The translations under genes were made by a program, and so were the position numbers. Source: RGIG3009 sp045595845 (GTDB lineage Bacteria; Bacillota; Clostridia; Oscillospirales; Acutalibacteraceae). From it: a stretch of DNA of 64,000 nucleotides. The stretch lies in the NCBI GenBank assembly GCA_045595845.1, contig JAZOBF010000049.1:1-64000 (forward strand), given 5' to 3'. Under the pieces are notes generated by a model, which saw nothing but the letters and a program-made list of their open reading frames with translations, did not search any database and was not told the DNA's origin. Positions 42,708 to 51,506 of the stretch are shown here, in pieces; positions within the stretch are counted from its first letter, which is position 1, and every line of letters starts with the position of its first letter.

Positions 42708-43603
42708 ACACAACTTCTGCATTTATCGCGTTGGTCGGCCGTCCGAATGTCGGCAAATCGTCGCTTATGAACGCATTGGTCGGTCAGAAGGTCGCCATTG
42801 TGTCGGACAAGCCGCAAACGACGCGCAACCGTATCATGGGTGTTTTGACGCGGGATACGGTACAATATGTGTTTTTGGATACACCCGGTACGCATCGTCC
42901 GCGTACAAGACTCGGGGATTTCATGGTGAAATCCATCGGGGAAGCGATGAACGGGGTAGATGTCGGTGTGCTCATCGTCGAACCCACCGCTACTGTGCGG
43001 GACAGCGAACGCGAGCTGATTGCCAAATTCCGTGCACAAAAATTGCCGGTGTTACTGGTTATCAATAAGATTGATACCGTCGAGGATAAAGCCAATCTGC
43101 TTACTTGCATTGACACATGGCGGCAGGAATTCGCTTTTGAAGCCATCTTACCCGTGTCTGCTTTGACGGGCGAGGGTGTGGACGAGCTGTTATCTGAGCT
43201 TGCCAACTATATTTTTGAAAGTCCGCACTTTTTCCCGGCGGATGCGGTCAGCGATCAGCCCGAAAAGGTGCTGGCCGCAGAATTGCTCCGCGAGCAGATG
43301 TTACTCGCGTTGCGCGATGAGATACCCCACGGTATTGCAGTTGTCATCGAGCACATGGAAGAACGCGAAACCGAGCGCGGCGCCATTTTGGATATTGAGG
43401 CGGAAATTTTCTGTGAACGCGATACGCACAAGGGTATGGTGATCGGCAAAAAGGGCGCGATGCTCAAGCGTATCTCCACGGCGGCGCGCGAGGAGATGGA
43501 AAAAGCACTCGGCGCGCATGTGAATTTGCAGTGTTGGGTGAAGGTAAAAGAGGACTGGCGTAACCGTCAGGGACTTCTTAACGGATTTGGGTATCGGTTG
43601 TAA
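42704..43603 (+). CDS. era: GTPase Era
   Basis: This 299-residue protein binds 16S rRNA near its 3' end during 30S assembly. The G domain starts GRPNVGKSSLMNALVG (about residue 11), with DTPGTHRPR and NKID; the C-terminal KH domain has KGMVIGKKGAMLKRI. ATG 42704 has GGAGAG upstream and overlaps the dgkA stop (ATGA); earlier in-frame starts lie inside dgkA. Confidence 0.97.
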   Translation: MNTTSAFIALVGRPNVGKSSLMNALVGQKVAIVSDKPQTTRNRIMGVLTRDTVQYVFLDTPGTHRPRTRLGDFMVKSIGEAMNGVDVGVLIVEPTATVRDSERELIAKFRAQKLPVLLVINKIDTVEDKANLLTCIDTWRQEFAFEAILPVSALTGEGVDELLSELANYIFESPHFFPADAVSDQPEKVLAAELLREQMLLALRDEIPHGIAVVIEHMEERETERGAILDIEAEIFCERDTHKGMVIGKKGAMLKRISTAAREEMEKALGAHVNLQCWVKVKEDWRNRQGLLNGFGYRL

Positions 43604-43665
43604 AATTTTCCTGTATGAAGACGGGCGCTTTCGTTCAAAGTAATAGTGAACGGAGGCGGCGGAAT

Positions 43666-43833
43666 ATGGATCGGGATAAATTATGGGCGACCTTTCAAAA
43701 AACCGGAAAAGTACACGATTATCTGCGCTATTGTGGGGTGGATGTGTACGCATCGGGCGAAAATTCTGTAGCGAATGCGGAGGAACACAAGCGTGAAACT
43801 GACGACCGACGCACTGATCATACGCGAAAATAA
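43666..43833 (+). CDS. yqzL: YqzL-like small protein
   Basis: This 55-residue protein starts MDRDKLWATFQKTGKVHDYL. The pattern W..F..TG....YL.Y and the place between era and recO match YqzL (about 47 residues) of Bacillus. Function is not established. CGGAGGCGG lies seven bases before ATG 43666. Its last 41 bases overlap the start of recO in another frame, and its own sequence supplies the recO ribosome site. The C-terminal part (after residue 30) is unlike YqzL and very polar. Confidence 0.7.
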   Translation: MDRDKLWATFQKTGKVHDYLRYCGVDVYASGENSVANAEEHKRETDDRRTDHTRK

Positions 43834-44521
43834 TATGGTTGGCGAGTCGGATCGTTTCGTGACGGCGCTCACTCGTGATGTGGGTGTTATTCGCGCGTCG
43901 GTGCGAGGTGCCAGACAAATTAAAAACCGCAACGGCAGTGCTACCCAGTTGCTTTGCTATTCCCGCTTATCTTTGTACAAAGGGCGGGATAAATACATAG
44001 TAGACGATGCGGAACCGTTACAGGTGTTTTTTGAGGTGCGGGGAGAGCTTACAAAGCTTGCGCTCGCACAGTATTTTTGTGAGTTGGCGGGGGTGCTTGC
44101 CCCTGCTGAGGAAGAAGCCGGGGAAGAGCTGCGATTACTGTTAAACGCTCTCCATTACTTGGCACAGGGAACGCGTTCCCACGCTCTTATTAAGGCGGTA
44201 GCCGAACTGCGGCTTTTGTGTAAGGCGGGGTATATGCCCGCCGTGGCGCAATGTGCGCAGTGCGGGACACAGGCGTGTACGCGGTTTTCGCCGCTTCGCG
44301 GTGAGGTGACCTGTGAAGAACACGGTGCAGAGGGTACGATGGTGTTGTCGGGCGGTGCCATGGCGGCGCTTCGGCATATCGTATATGCGCCGTTTGAAAA
44401 ATGTTTTGCGTTCTCTTTGCCCGAGGCGGATATGGCGGTGCTCGGAGAGGCTGTTGAGCGGTTTTTACTCGCCCAACTGGGGCGTGGCTTTCATACATTG
44501 GATTTTTATCATAGTTTGTAA
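43793..44521 (+). CDS. recO: DNA repair protein RecO
   Basis: This 242-residue protein works in recombination repair by loading RecA with RecR. It has an OB-fold N-terminus (DALIIRENNMVGESDRF) and a zinc finger (CAQCGTQACTRFSP then CEEHG). GTG 43793 has GGAGG eight to nine bases upstream and matches the family start; an ATG 18 bases earlier would overlap that site. It overlaps yqzL. Confidence 0.93.
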   Translation: MKLTTDALIIRENNMVGESDRFVTALTRDVGVIRASVRGARQIKNRNGSATQLLCYSRLSLYKGRDKYIVDDAEPLQVFFEVRGELTKLALAQYFCELAGVLAPAEEEAGEELRLLLNALHYLAQGTRSHALIKAVAELRLLCKAGYMPAVAQCAQCGTQACTRFSPLRGEVTCEEHGAEGTMVLSGGAMAALRHIVYAPFEKCFAFSLPEADMAVLGEAVERFLLAQLGRGFHTLDFYHSL

Positions 44522-44532
44522 GGAACGACATC

Positions 44533-46911
44533 ATGAACAAGCATTATCGCGCATTGGAACTGGATAAGGTGCTGGAACTGCTGGCTTCACAGGCTACCTG
44601 TGAGGATGCGGCAGAGTTGGCGCGCGCCCTTGTTCCCTCCCCGTACCTCGGTGAGGTGCAGCGTATGCTTGCCGAGACGGATGCGGCGTTTTGCTTGATG
44701 GCCAAATTCGGCGCGCCGCCATTCGGGGATGTGAAGAATGTCTCGAATGCGTTGCGACGCGCACAGGCGGGTGCGGCGCTTTCGCTTTTAGAGTTGTTGC
44801 GTATCGCGGGGACGCTTCGCGGTATCCGTTCCGTGGCGGAATGGTATGCCCACTGTGAGGGCTTGGCAACCTGTTTAGACGATCGATTTTCGTCGCTTGC
44901 TCCGAACAAATACTTGGAAGACCGCATTCGTACCACGGTAATATCGGAAGACGAGGTCAGCGATCAAGCGTCGCCTGAGCTGTATACCATTCGCCGTAAG
45001 ATGCGCGCGGCGTCTGCGAGAGTGCGGGAACAGTTGGATAAACTGATTCATTCCCAAACGGCGCAAAAAGCGTTGCAAGAACCGATTGTGACCATTCGCG
45101 GCGGACGCTTCGTGGTGCCTGTGAAAGCTGAGCACCGTGCGGCAATCGCGGGTTTGGTTCACGACACCTCATCATCGGGTGCTACCGTGTTTATTGAGCC
45201 GATGGGTGCGGTGGAAGCCAACAACGAACTCAAAGTATTGCAGTCGCAGGAAACGGCAGAGATTGAACGTATTATCGCGGCATTATCCGCCGAGGTAGGT
45301 TCGTTTGCCGATGCTATTATTGACGATTATACGGTGCTCGTCGGTCTGGATTTGATCTTTGCCAAAGCGCGATTGGGGTATCAGATGAAAGCGTCGGTGC
45401 CGCAGGTGACCGACGATGGACATAGTATACTGAACAAAGCGCGGCATCCGTTGATCGATGCGAAAAAAGTCGTGCCGATCGATGTGGAACTCGGCGGCGC
45501 GTTTGACACCTTGGTCATTACGGGCCCGAATACGGGAGGAAAAACGGTAACACTTAAAACCATTGGTCTGCTCACCTTGATGGCAATGTGCGGGTTGATG
45601 CCGCCGGTGCGTGACGGCAGTCGGCTGTCGGTGTTCAAAACCGTGCTTGCCGATATCGGAGATGAGCAGTCGATTGAACAGTCACTATCCACCTTTTCGG
45701 CGCATATGACGAATTTGATCCGCATCTTAAGCGAAGCGGATGAACATAGTTTGGTACTGCTCGATGAACTGGGAGCGGGTACGGACCCCGTTGAGGGTGC
45801 GGCACTGGCAACCGCCATAATTGAGCGGTTACGCGCGCAAGGTGCGCGAGTGGCGGCAACGACGCATTATGCCGAAATGAAGGCCTATGCCATCCAGACC
45901 GAAGGCGTGGAAAACGGTAGTTGCGAATTTGATGTGGAATCGCTTCGTCCTACTTATCGGTTGCTGGTTGGGGTGCCGGGGCGTTCCAATGCGTTTGCCA
46001 TTACCGAACGGCTCGGTATGGACCCGTCGGTTGTGGAAAGGGCACGCTCACTGGTATCGGGGGATGATCGCCGCCTGGAGGATGTGGTGGTCGTGCTGGA
46101 AGAAAAGCGTCTGTCCCTCGAACGTGAGTTACAAGACGCCAAAGAGGCAACCCGTGCCGCGCAGGTCGCAAACGCACAGGCAAGAGAGGAACTCGGTGCA
46201 TTACAGGCACAAAAAGAGCGAGAACTTGACGATGCACGGGATGAAGCGCGTCGTGTGGTAGAGCGCGCAAGACGCGATGCGGAGGATCTGATTGCCGAGT
46301 TGGATGCGCTTCGCAAACAAAAAAATGCGGCTGATTTTTCCAAAAAAGCGATGGCGGCACGGTCCGGGCTTCGCAGTCGTTTAAACAAACTCGAAGAGGA
46401 TATTGATCCCGTTACTCATAAAACACGCGGCGCATATGTATTACCCAGACCGCTTGTGATTGGTGACGAGGTTTTAATTGTGGATATTGATAAAGCCGCC
46501 GTTGTGACGGCTTTACCTGATGCAAACGGATCGGTGGAGGTGCAAGCGGGTATTATTCGCACACGGGTATCCTCGGATAATCTGCGGTTGATTGAGAAAA
46601 AAACCGCCCACCCCGTTACAAAGGGCAAGGGCGGTGTGTATACCGATGTATCACGCTCCAACCGAAACGCGCAGACCGAGTTGGACCTGCGGGGGCAAAC
46701 AACCGACGAAGCACTTTTGGAAGTGGACAGATTTTTGGATAACGCGCGGCTCGGCGGACTTGACCGACTGACCATCATTCACGGAAAAGGAACGGGCGCA
46801 CTGCGTGCGGCGGTACACGCGCATCTTAAATCGTGCGCCGGTGTGAAATCGTTCCGTTTGGGGTTGTACGGCGAGGGCGAGACCGGTGTAACGATTGTTG
46901 AGATGAAATGA
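44533..46911 (+). CDS. mutS2: endonuclease MutS2 / ribosome-rescue ATPase
   Basis: This 792-residue protein has the MutS ATPase core (GPNTGGKTVTLKTIGLL near residue 331, DELGAGTDPVEGAAL for Walker B), a long charged coiled coil (about 510-620) and a C-terminal Smr domain (LDLRGQTTDEALLEVD near 716, IIHGKGTGALR). MutS2 was seen as an anti-recombination nuclease and more recently as a collided-ribosome splitting factor. AAGGAACG precedes ATG 44533, 11 bases after recO. Confidence 0.96.
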   Translation: MNKHYRALELDKVLELLASQATCEDAAELARALVPSPYLGEVQRMLAETDAAFCLMAKFGAPPFGDVKNVSNALRRAQAGAALSLLELLRIAGTLRGIRSVAEWYAHCEGLATCLDDRFSSLAPNKYLEDRIRTTVISEDEVSDQASPELYTIRRKMRAASARVREQLDKLIHSQTAQKALQEPIVTIRGGRFVVPVKAEHRAAIAGLVHDTSSSGATVFIEPMGAVEANNELKVLQSQETAEIERIIAALSAEVGSFADAIIDDYTVLVGLDLIFAKARLGYQMKASVPQVTDDGHSILNKARHPLIDAKKVVPIDVELGGAFDTLVITGPNTGGKTVTLKTIGLLTLMAMCGLMPPVRDGSRLSVFKTVLADIGDEQSIEQSLSTFSAHMTNLIRILSEADEHSLVLLDELGAGTDPVEGAALATAIIERLRAQGARVAATTHYAEMKAYAIQTEGVENGSCEFDVESLRPTYRLLVGVPGRSNAFAITERLGMDPSVVERARSLVSGDDRRLEDVVVVLEEKRLSLERELQDAKEATRAAQVANAQAREELGALQAQKERELDDARDEARRVVERARRDAEDLIAELDALRKQKNAADFSKKAMAARSGLRSRLNKLEEDIDPVTHKTRGAYVLPRPLVIGDEVLIVDIDKAAVVTALPDANGSVEVQAGIIRTRVSSDNLRLIEKKTAHPVTKGKGGVYTDVSRSNRNAQTELDLRGQTTDEALLEVDRFLDNARLGGLDRLTIIHGKGTGALRAAVHAHLKSCAGVKSFRLGLYGEGETGVTIVEMK

Positions 46912-46924
46912 GGTGACAAACAGG

Positions 46925-47623
46925 ATGTTGCGCATGGTATTTTGCGATGTGGACGGCACGCTGCTTCCAAAAACCGAACAAGGAATTTCAGTGGATACGA
47001 TGTCACAGTTGCGCCGTTTGCTTGATCGCGGCATTACGGTGGTGATTGCCACGGGCAGACCGTACGCGCAGATGAGATCGCTGTTTGGACCGCTGTTTTT
47101 CCGTTTGGTGTTTTTGTGTATGGACGGCGCACTCGTGATGCACAAGAATTGTGTATTATACAAAAAGCCGTTGATGAAGTGCAAATCCAAGGAATTGCTT
47201 GCTCGTTACGGCGGGGGTGCGGTTTACGGGCGCGAGCACATCTATTGTGTGGGCAACACGCCCGTCGATGGAAAACGGGTACACACGCCGATGGAAATTC
47301 CTGAGGATTACTTAAAGCTGGAGTTGCCGACGGGAACGGTGACGGGGTTGCATGAATCGTTCCGTGTGGCGTATCAAAATGAGTGCACAACCGAATTGGT
47401 TGCCGCGGGAGCGGACAAAGGTGCGGCGGCGCGTGCGGTTATGCAAAAATTCGGGGTATCGCCCGACCGGGCGATTGCGTTTGGTGACGGGGAGAACGAT
47501 ATTCCCTTGCTTTGCGCGGTGGGACATCCGTACCGCATGAAAGATTCGCTGTGTACGGGATTCGGCGATCTGCCGATAGCGGAAAGTGTGCAAAGCGTTT
47601 TGCAAAAAGAATTTCGTATATAA
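46925..47623 (+). CDS. HAD superfamily (Cof-type) phosphatase
   Basis: This 232-residue protein has HAD motif I FCDVDGTLLPK, motif II VIATGRPYAQM, the Lys of ADKGAAARAV and motif IV FGDGENDIPLLCAVG, with a type IIB cap. It is shorter than most Cof-type proteins (about 270), mainly in the cap. The substrate is likely a sugar or nucleotide phosphate but cannot be named. ATG 46925 has GAGGTGA upstream; the GTG 12 bases earlier is inside that site. Probably cotranscribed with mutS2. Confidence 0.88.
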   Translation: MLRMVFCDVDGTLLPKTEQGISVDTMSQLRRLLDRGITVVIATGRPYAQMRSLFGPLFFRLVFLCMDGALVMHKNCVLYKKPLMKCKSKELLARYGGGAVYGREHIYCVGNTPVDGKRVHTPMEIPEDYLKLELPTGTVTGLHESFRVAYQNECTTELVAAGADKGAAARAVMQKFGVSPDRAIAFGDGENDIPLLCAVGHPYRMKDSLCTGFGDLPIAESVQSVLQKEFRI

Positions 47624-47627
47624 TGGG

Positions 47628-47660
47628 AAACGGCTCCGTCATCGACGGAGCCGTTTGTTT
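47628..47660. terminator. terminator between the HAD gene and thiT
   Basis: A perfect 13-bp stem (47628-47640 with 47644-47656) with a three-base loop lies between two convergent genes. The T-tail on the plus strand is short. Confidence 0.75.
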
Positions 47661-48471
47661 AGCGTTTGAAGCGGGAAATGAATTTTAAGACGACGAACAG
47701 GAGTATGCCGATGGCGGTAAACACGGCAACGCCGAGCCAGTTTAATGCGGCAAGACCGGCAAAAAACAATTCCCCGCTCGAGGCATTTTGCAGGGCGGGG
47801 GCGATGTAAATCACATCACCAACCAACGTCAAGAACAGGATAGTATACGCAATCCCCGACAACACGGTCGCGGCAGTACTTCCCTGTACGCGGCGAATGG
47901 CGGCGCGGGAAATGCTGTCACTCTCCAAAGAGAGCAAGCGCGATACATATACGGTGCCGAGTGTTAAAATGATGATTTCGGGGATCATGTAGGTCGCGTT
48001 GTAGGAGAGAGAAAAAATCAGAGCTTCGGCGGTGGGGACGGACAAGCCCGCCCATACCGTACAACCGGAAATGACATGACACAGATACCGCAAAATGCCG
48101 GTTATGACGGCGGCGATACCAAGCGCCATGCCTTGCGGCAGTTTTTTGCGAAACATGCCGCCAAGGCCTAAAGCTAAAAAGGCGAGGAGGTAATCGAAAA
48201 CGGCAATGGCCGCTACGGCACCAAAAGAGGTGGCGTAAGAGAAATTATCGAGCCCCAGTAACAGTTGAATCAAACCGTAGGTGAACGCGGTGAACAGACC
48301 GTGGCGTGTGCCGTAGCGGTATGCGATAACGAGAAGCGGTAACATACTGCAGGCGGTGACACTGCCGCCATACGGCATATCCACCAGTTTGATGACGCTT
48401 AACACGGCGGCGATCGCGAGCATCAGAGCACTTTCGGTCAGTCGATAAACAGATTGTTTGCGAACAGACAT
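47659..48471 (-). CDS. thiT: thiamine ECF transporter substrate-binding protein ThiT
   Basis: This 270-residue membrane protein matches the ThiT/YuaJ family: MPYGGSVTACSMLPLLVIAYRYG (in part), GLIQLLLG, and ISGCTVWAGLSVP carry the thiamine-binding residues. It has an extra C-terminal region of about 80 residues with two more helices compared with the usual 190-200 residues. The energising ECF module is not here. AAGGATGTG precedes ATG 48471. A TPP riboswitch with terminator lies upstream, which confirms the thiamine role. Confidence 0.92.
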   Translation of the reverse strand: MSVRKQSVYRLTESALMLAIAAVLSVIKLVDMPYGGSVTACSMLPLLVIAYRYGTRHGLFTAFTYGLIQLLLGLDNFSYATSFGAVAAIAVFDYLLAFLALGLGGMFRKKLPQGMALGIAAVITGILRYLCHVISGCTVWAGLSVPTAEALIFSLSYNATYMIPEIIILTLGTVYVSRLLSLESDSISRAAIRRVQGSTAATVLSGIAYTILFLTLVGDVIYIAPALQNASSGELFFAGLAALNWLGVAVFTAIGILLFVVLKFISRFKR

Positions 48472-48493
48472 AGTAACACATCCTTATTATGAA

Positions 48494-48533
48494 AATAAAA
48501 AACATCCTATCCGAAAAAATACGGATAGGATGT
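48494..48533 (-). terminator. TPP-riboswitch expression-platform terminator
   Basis: On the minus strand a perfect 12-bp stem (ACATCCTATCCG and its partner, 48502-48533) is followed by a T-run, all upstream of thiT. It would stop transcription when TPP is bound. Confidence 0.88.
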
Positions 48534-48576
48534 GAGAAAAGCAGATGTTTGCGCGCTTAAACCGCTGCGTTTCGTA

Positions 48577-48662
48577 AACATTCCTACGCCGGTATTATCC
48601 GGATCAGGTCACAGGGTTAGAAGCGAACTTCCTCTCAGCCGATTGCTCAGCACCCCTTGTTT
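48577..48662 (-). promoter_or_regulatory. TPP riboswitch (THI element)
   Basis: On the minus strand the conserved core is complete: AAGGGGTGCT, GGCTGAGAGG, then ACCCTGTGACCTGATCCGG and ATACCGGCGTAGGAA. It precedes a terminator and thiT, so high TPP should lower thiamine uptake. Confidence 0.96.
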
Positions 48663-48672
48663 AACGGTGTGT

Positions 48673-48701
48673 ATTGTAACACGGATTTATGTGGATGTCA
48701 A
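48673..48701 (-). promoter_or_regulatory. promoter of the thiT leader, overlapping the icd stop
   Basis: On the minus strand TTGACA (48696-48701) and TACAAT (48673-48678) have a 17-base spacer. The TGA stop codon of icd (48698-48700) lies within the -35 box. Confidence 0.82.
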
Positions 48702-49897
48702 GCAAGTTTTGCGGCAATGGCATCCAAAAATTCAAGAGAGTTTACTTTTTTCTTGTTTTTAAGGGTGGATAACAGGTACAAATCGCCTGTCATGATGCCG
48801 TCCTCAATCGTGCCGAGCGTAGCCGCCTCGAGACGATCTGCAAAGGCGCAAAGGTCCGGCAGATTATCCAGCTCGCCGCGCTTGCGCAAGGCACCCGACC
48901 ACGCGAAGATGGTGGCGACGGAGTTGGTGGAAGTCTCTTCACCTTTCAGGTGTTTGTAATAGTGGCGGGTGACCGTGCCGTGTGCCGCTTCGTACTCATA
49001 TTTGCCGTCGGGAGAGACCAGCACGCTGGTCATCATGGCAAGAGAGCCGAAAGCGGTGGCAACCATATCACTCATGACATCACCGTCGTAGTTTTTGCAC
49101 GCCCAGATAAAGCCGCCCTTAGAACGGATGACGCGTGCGACCGCATCGTCGATGAGGGTGTAGAAATACTCGATGTCTGCCGCCTCGAAAGCATCCTTAT
49201 ACTCAGCCTCGTAAATCTCGGCAAAGATATCCTTAAACCGATGATCGTATATTTTGGAAATGGTATCTTTGGTGGAGAACCACAAGTCTTGCTTTAACGA
49301 CAGCGCGTAGTTGAAACAAGCGCGGGCGAAGCTTCCAATGGATTTATCGGTATTGTGCACGCCTTGAATGATACCGCCGCCCGTGAAATCGTGAATGAGT
49401 TTGCGGTCGGTTTTGCCATCCGGATACGTCACGAGCAGTTCCGCCTTAGCGGCACCGTCCACATACAATTCGGAGTTTTTGTACACATCGCCGTATGCGT
49501 GACGCGCGAGTGTGATGGGTTTCTCCCATGTGGAAACGCTGGGAGTGATGCCTTTTACGACAACGGGGGCGCGAAATACCGTGCCGTCCAACATGGCGCG
49601 GAGCGTGCCGTTGGGGCTTTTCCACATTTCCTTGAGTTTGTATTCCTCCACGCGTTGGGCGTTCGGGGTGATGGTTGCACATTTGACGCCTACACCGTAT
49701 TTCTTAATCGCGTTCGCCGCATCTACGGTGACTTGATCGTTGGTTTCGTCGCGATAGGGAAGACCGAGGTCATAGTATTCACATTTGAGATCCACAAACG
49801 GCAGCAGGAGTTTTTCTTTGATTGCCTGCCACAGAATGCGCGTCATTTCGTCGCCGTCCATTTCGACGAGCGGGGTTGTCATTTGAATTTTAGCCAT
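48698..49897 (-). CDS. icd: NADP-dependent isocitrate dehydrogenase (eukaryotic-like dimeric type)
   Basis: This 399-residue enzyme oxidises isocitrate to 2-oxoglutarate. It is of the type with VEMDGDEMTRILW near the N-terminus, KSPNGTLRAMLDGTVFR for isocitrate binding and NYDGDVMSDMVATAFGSLAMM, which is the subfamily shared with mitochondrial enzymes and not the E. coli type. In anaerobic Clostridia it serves glutamate synthesis in a partial TCA path. AAGGAGAACG precedes ATG 49897; no other TCA gene is near. Confidence 0.95.
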   Translation of the reverse strand: MAKIQMTTPLVEMDGDEMTRILWQAIKEKLLLPFVDLKCEYYDLGLPYRDETNDQVTVDAANAIKKYGVGVKCATITPNAQRVEEYKLKEMWKSPNGTLRAMLDGTVFRAPVVVKGITPSVSTWEKPITLARHAYGDVYKNSELYVDGAAKAELLVTYPDGKTDRKLIHDFTGGGIIQGVHNTDKSIGSFARACFNYALSLKQDLWFSTKDTISKIYDHRFKDIFAEIYEAEYKDAFEAADIEYFYTLIDDAVARVIRSKGGFIWACKNYDGDVMSDMVATAFGSLAMMTSVLVSPDGKYEYEAAHGTVTRHYYKHLKGEETSTNSVATIFAWSGALRKRGELDNLPDLCAFADRLEAATLGTIEDGIMTGDLYLLSTLKNKKKVNSLEFLDAIAAKLA

Positions 49898-49987
49898 CAA
49901 TATCGTTCTCCTTGTATGAACTGTGGTTCTATTTTACTGGTTTTTTCGAATAAAGGCAACACCTTTTTAATCTTTTTAGGAATTTTA

Positions 49988-50016
49988 TTGCGTCTTTGTG
50001 CATTTTGCGGTATACT
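49988..50016 (+). promoter_or_regulatory. promoter of the CPBP protease-tadA unit
   Basis: TTGCGT (49988-49993) and TATACT (50011-50016) have a 17-base spacer, 25 bases before the start at 50042. Confidence 0.7.
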
Positions 50017-50041
50017 GGGGAAAGCGAAAGGAGCGAAGCGT

Positions 50042-51001
50042 ATGGAGCTGTATGACCGGTATATCACACCCGAACAACGGGAAGCGCGTCAGCTGAAACA
50101 GACCGGCACCTTTGTCGCAGTCATACTGCTGGCTATGATGGCAACGGAGCTTGTCCTTACCGTCGCTTCGCAGTTGGGACTGCTTGCCCGCGTGACGGCG
50201 TGGGTTACGACTTACGAGCGCTATATGCTGCTCAATATGCTGGTGTATCTGTTGTGCTTGGCGGTGCCTGCCGTGGTGGCGGCACTTGTCGCCGGATACC
50301 GACAGAACCCGTTTGCCTCGAAGCGTGTCGGTGGCGGCGTGCTCTTGGTCGGTGTGTTCGGCGGGATGGCCATCGCGGTTTTTGCCAATATAGCGGCAAG
50401 TTGGCTGATGAACTGGTTGACGACCTTGGGAATCCCCGAACCCGAGATGCCGGATTTGATAGAGCCGACTTTGGTGAGCTTGTTGCTTAACATCGTGTCT
50501 ACGGCGGTGCTTCCCGCCATTGTGGAGGAAATGATTTTCCGCGGGTATATTCTCGGTGCCCTGCGCGTGCACGGGGACGGGCTGGCGGTGGTGGTGTCCG
50601 CCGTGCTGTTCGGCTTGTTCCACGGGAATATCCTGCAAATCCCGTTTGCTTTCATTTTAGGCTTGGTGATGGGCTATTTGGTGGTACAGACCGACAGTAT
50701 CCTGCCCGCCATGCTGTTTCACTTCACCAATAATTTGATGTCGGTGTTGTTGACTTTTTTCGGCAAATGTTATCCCGAACAACGGGAGACGATTCACACG
50801 GTTACCTTCGTGGCGGTGACCGCCGTCGGTGCTGTGGTATTGACGGTTATGTGCCGCATGGCGCGTTCCAAACCGCTCGGCAACGGGGTGTCGTTGCTTC
50901 GGGTGAACGAGCGTGTCGGTAAGTTGTTGTCTGCACCTGCGATGGTGCTCGCTTTGATCGGCATGTTAGCCACCTTGTTTTACAGTATGGGAAGAGGATA
51001 A
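50042..51001 (+). CDS. CPBP family intramembrane metalloprotease
   Basis: This 319-residue membrane protein has about eight helices and the CPBP/Abi (Rce1-like) motifs EEMIFRGYILGAL near residue 162, FGLFHGNILQIP and FHFTNN. The Glu-Glu, Arg and His residues form the presumed metal site. Family roles include CAAX-type proteolysis and bacteriocin self-immunity; no peptide gene is nearby. ATG 50042 has AAAGGAG at nine bases. An open frame runs far upstream antisense to icd and is not coding. It precedes tadA by two bases. Confidence 0.88.
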   Translation: MELYDRYITPEQREARQLKQTGTFVAVILLAMMATELVLTVASQLGLLARVTAWVTTYERYMLLNMLVYLLCLAVPAVVAALVAGYRQNPFASKRVGGGVLLVGVFGGMAIAVFANIAASWLMNWLTTLGIPEPEMPDLIEPTLVSLLLNIVSTAVLPAIVEEMIFRGYILGALRVHGDGLAVVVSAVLFGLFHGNILQIPFAFILGLVMGYLVVQTDSILPAMLFHFTNNLMSVLLTFFGKCYPEQRETIHTVTFVAVTAVGAVVLTVMCRMARSKPLGNGVSLLRVNERVGKLLSAPAMVLALIGMLATLFYSMGRG

Positions 51002-51003
51002 GC

Positions 51004-51456
51004 ATGACGGATGAACAATGGATGCGGCACGCACTTACCGCCGCAAAACAAGCGGCTGCAGAGGGCGAAGTCCCCGTAGGTGCCGTGATCGTCAAAGAGG
51101 ATGCGGTGATTGCCGTCGGTCGGAATCGGCGTGAGTGCGGTAAAAACGCGTTGGCACATGCCGAAATAGACGCTATCAACGGAGCGTGTGAGGCGCTCGG
51201 CGGCTGGCGGGTGTCGGGGTGCACGCTGTATGTAACGCTGGGGCCCTGTGCTATGTGCGCGGGGGCAATCATCAATGCGCGGATTGATCGTGTGGTGTAC
51301 GGTACCGCCGATCCGAAAGCGGGATCGTGCGGCTCGCTTGTCGATTTGTTCTCGTTGCCGTATAATCATCGGCCGCAACTTGTCGGCGGTGTGTTAGAGG
51401 ATGAGTGTGCGGCGTGTTTGCAGGACTTTTTTCGACAGCTTCGCACAAAACATTGA
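51004..51456 (+). CDS. tadA: tRNA-specific adenosine-34 deaminase
   Basis: This 150-residue zinc enzyme converts A34 to inosine in tRNA-Arg(ACG). Zinc and catalytic residues are in HAEIDAIN and GPCAMCAGAI (PCxxC); KAGSCGSLVDL is also typical of TadA. GAAGAGGAT precedes ATG 51004. Its TGA stop forms part of the mscL promoter. Confidence 0.95.
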   Translation: MTDEQWMRHALTAAKQAAAEGEVPVGAVIVKEDAVIAVGRNRRECGKNALAHAEIDAINGACEALGGWRVSGCTLYVTLGPCAMCAGAIINARIDRVVYGTADPKAGSCGSLVDLFSLPYNHRPQLVGGVLEDECAACLQDFFRQLRTKH

Positions 51457-51481
51457 CAAAAAACGACGAGTTTTTTATAAT
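51453..51481 (+). promoter_or_regulatory. consensus promoter of mscL, overlapping the tadA stop
   Basis: TTGACA (51453-51458) and TATAAT (51476-51481) are perfect consensus with a 17-base spacer. The tadA stop codon TGA is at 51454-51456 inside the -35 box. Confidence 0.88.
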
Positions 51482-51506
51482 GAAGCTATCAAAGGAGGGT
51501 ACATAC

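Noticed and set aside
49355..50041. Long plus-strand extension of the CPBP protease frame antisense to icd
   Set aside because: icd is well supported on the other strand, and the protease has a promoter, AAAGGAG and ATG at 50042. The upstream part is the shadow of icd.
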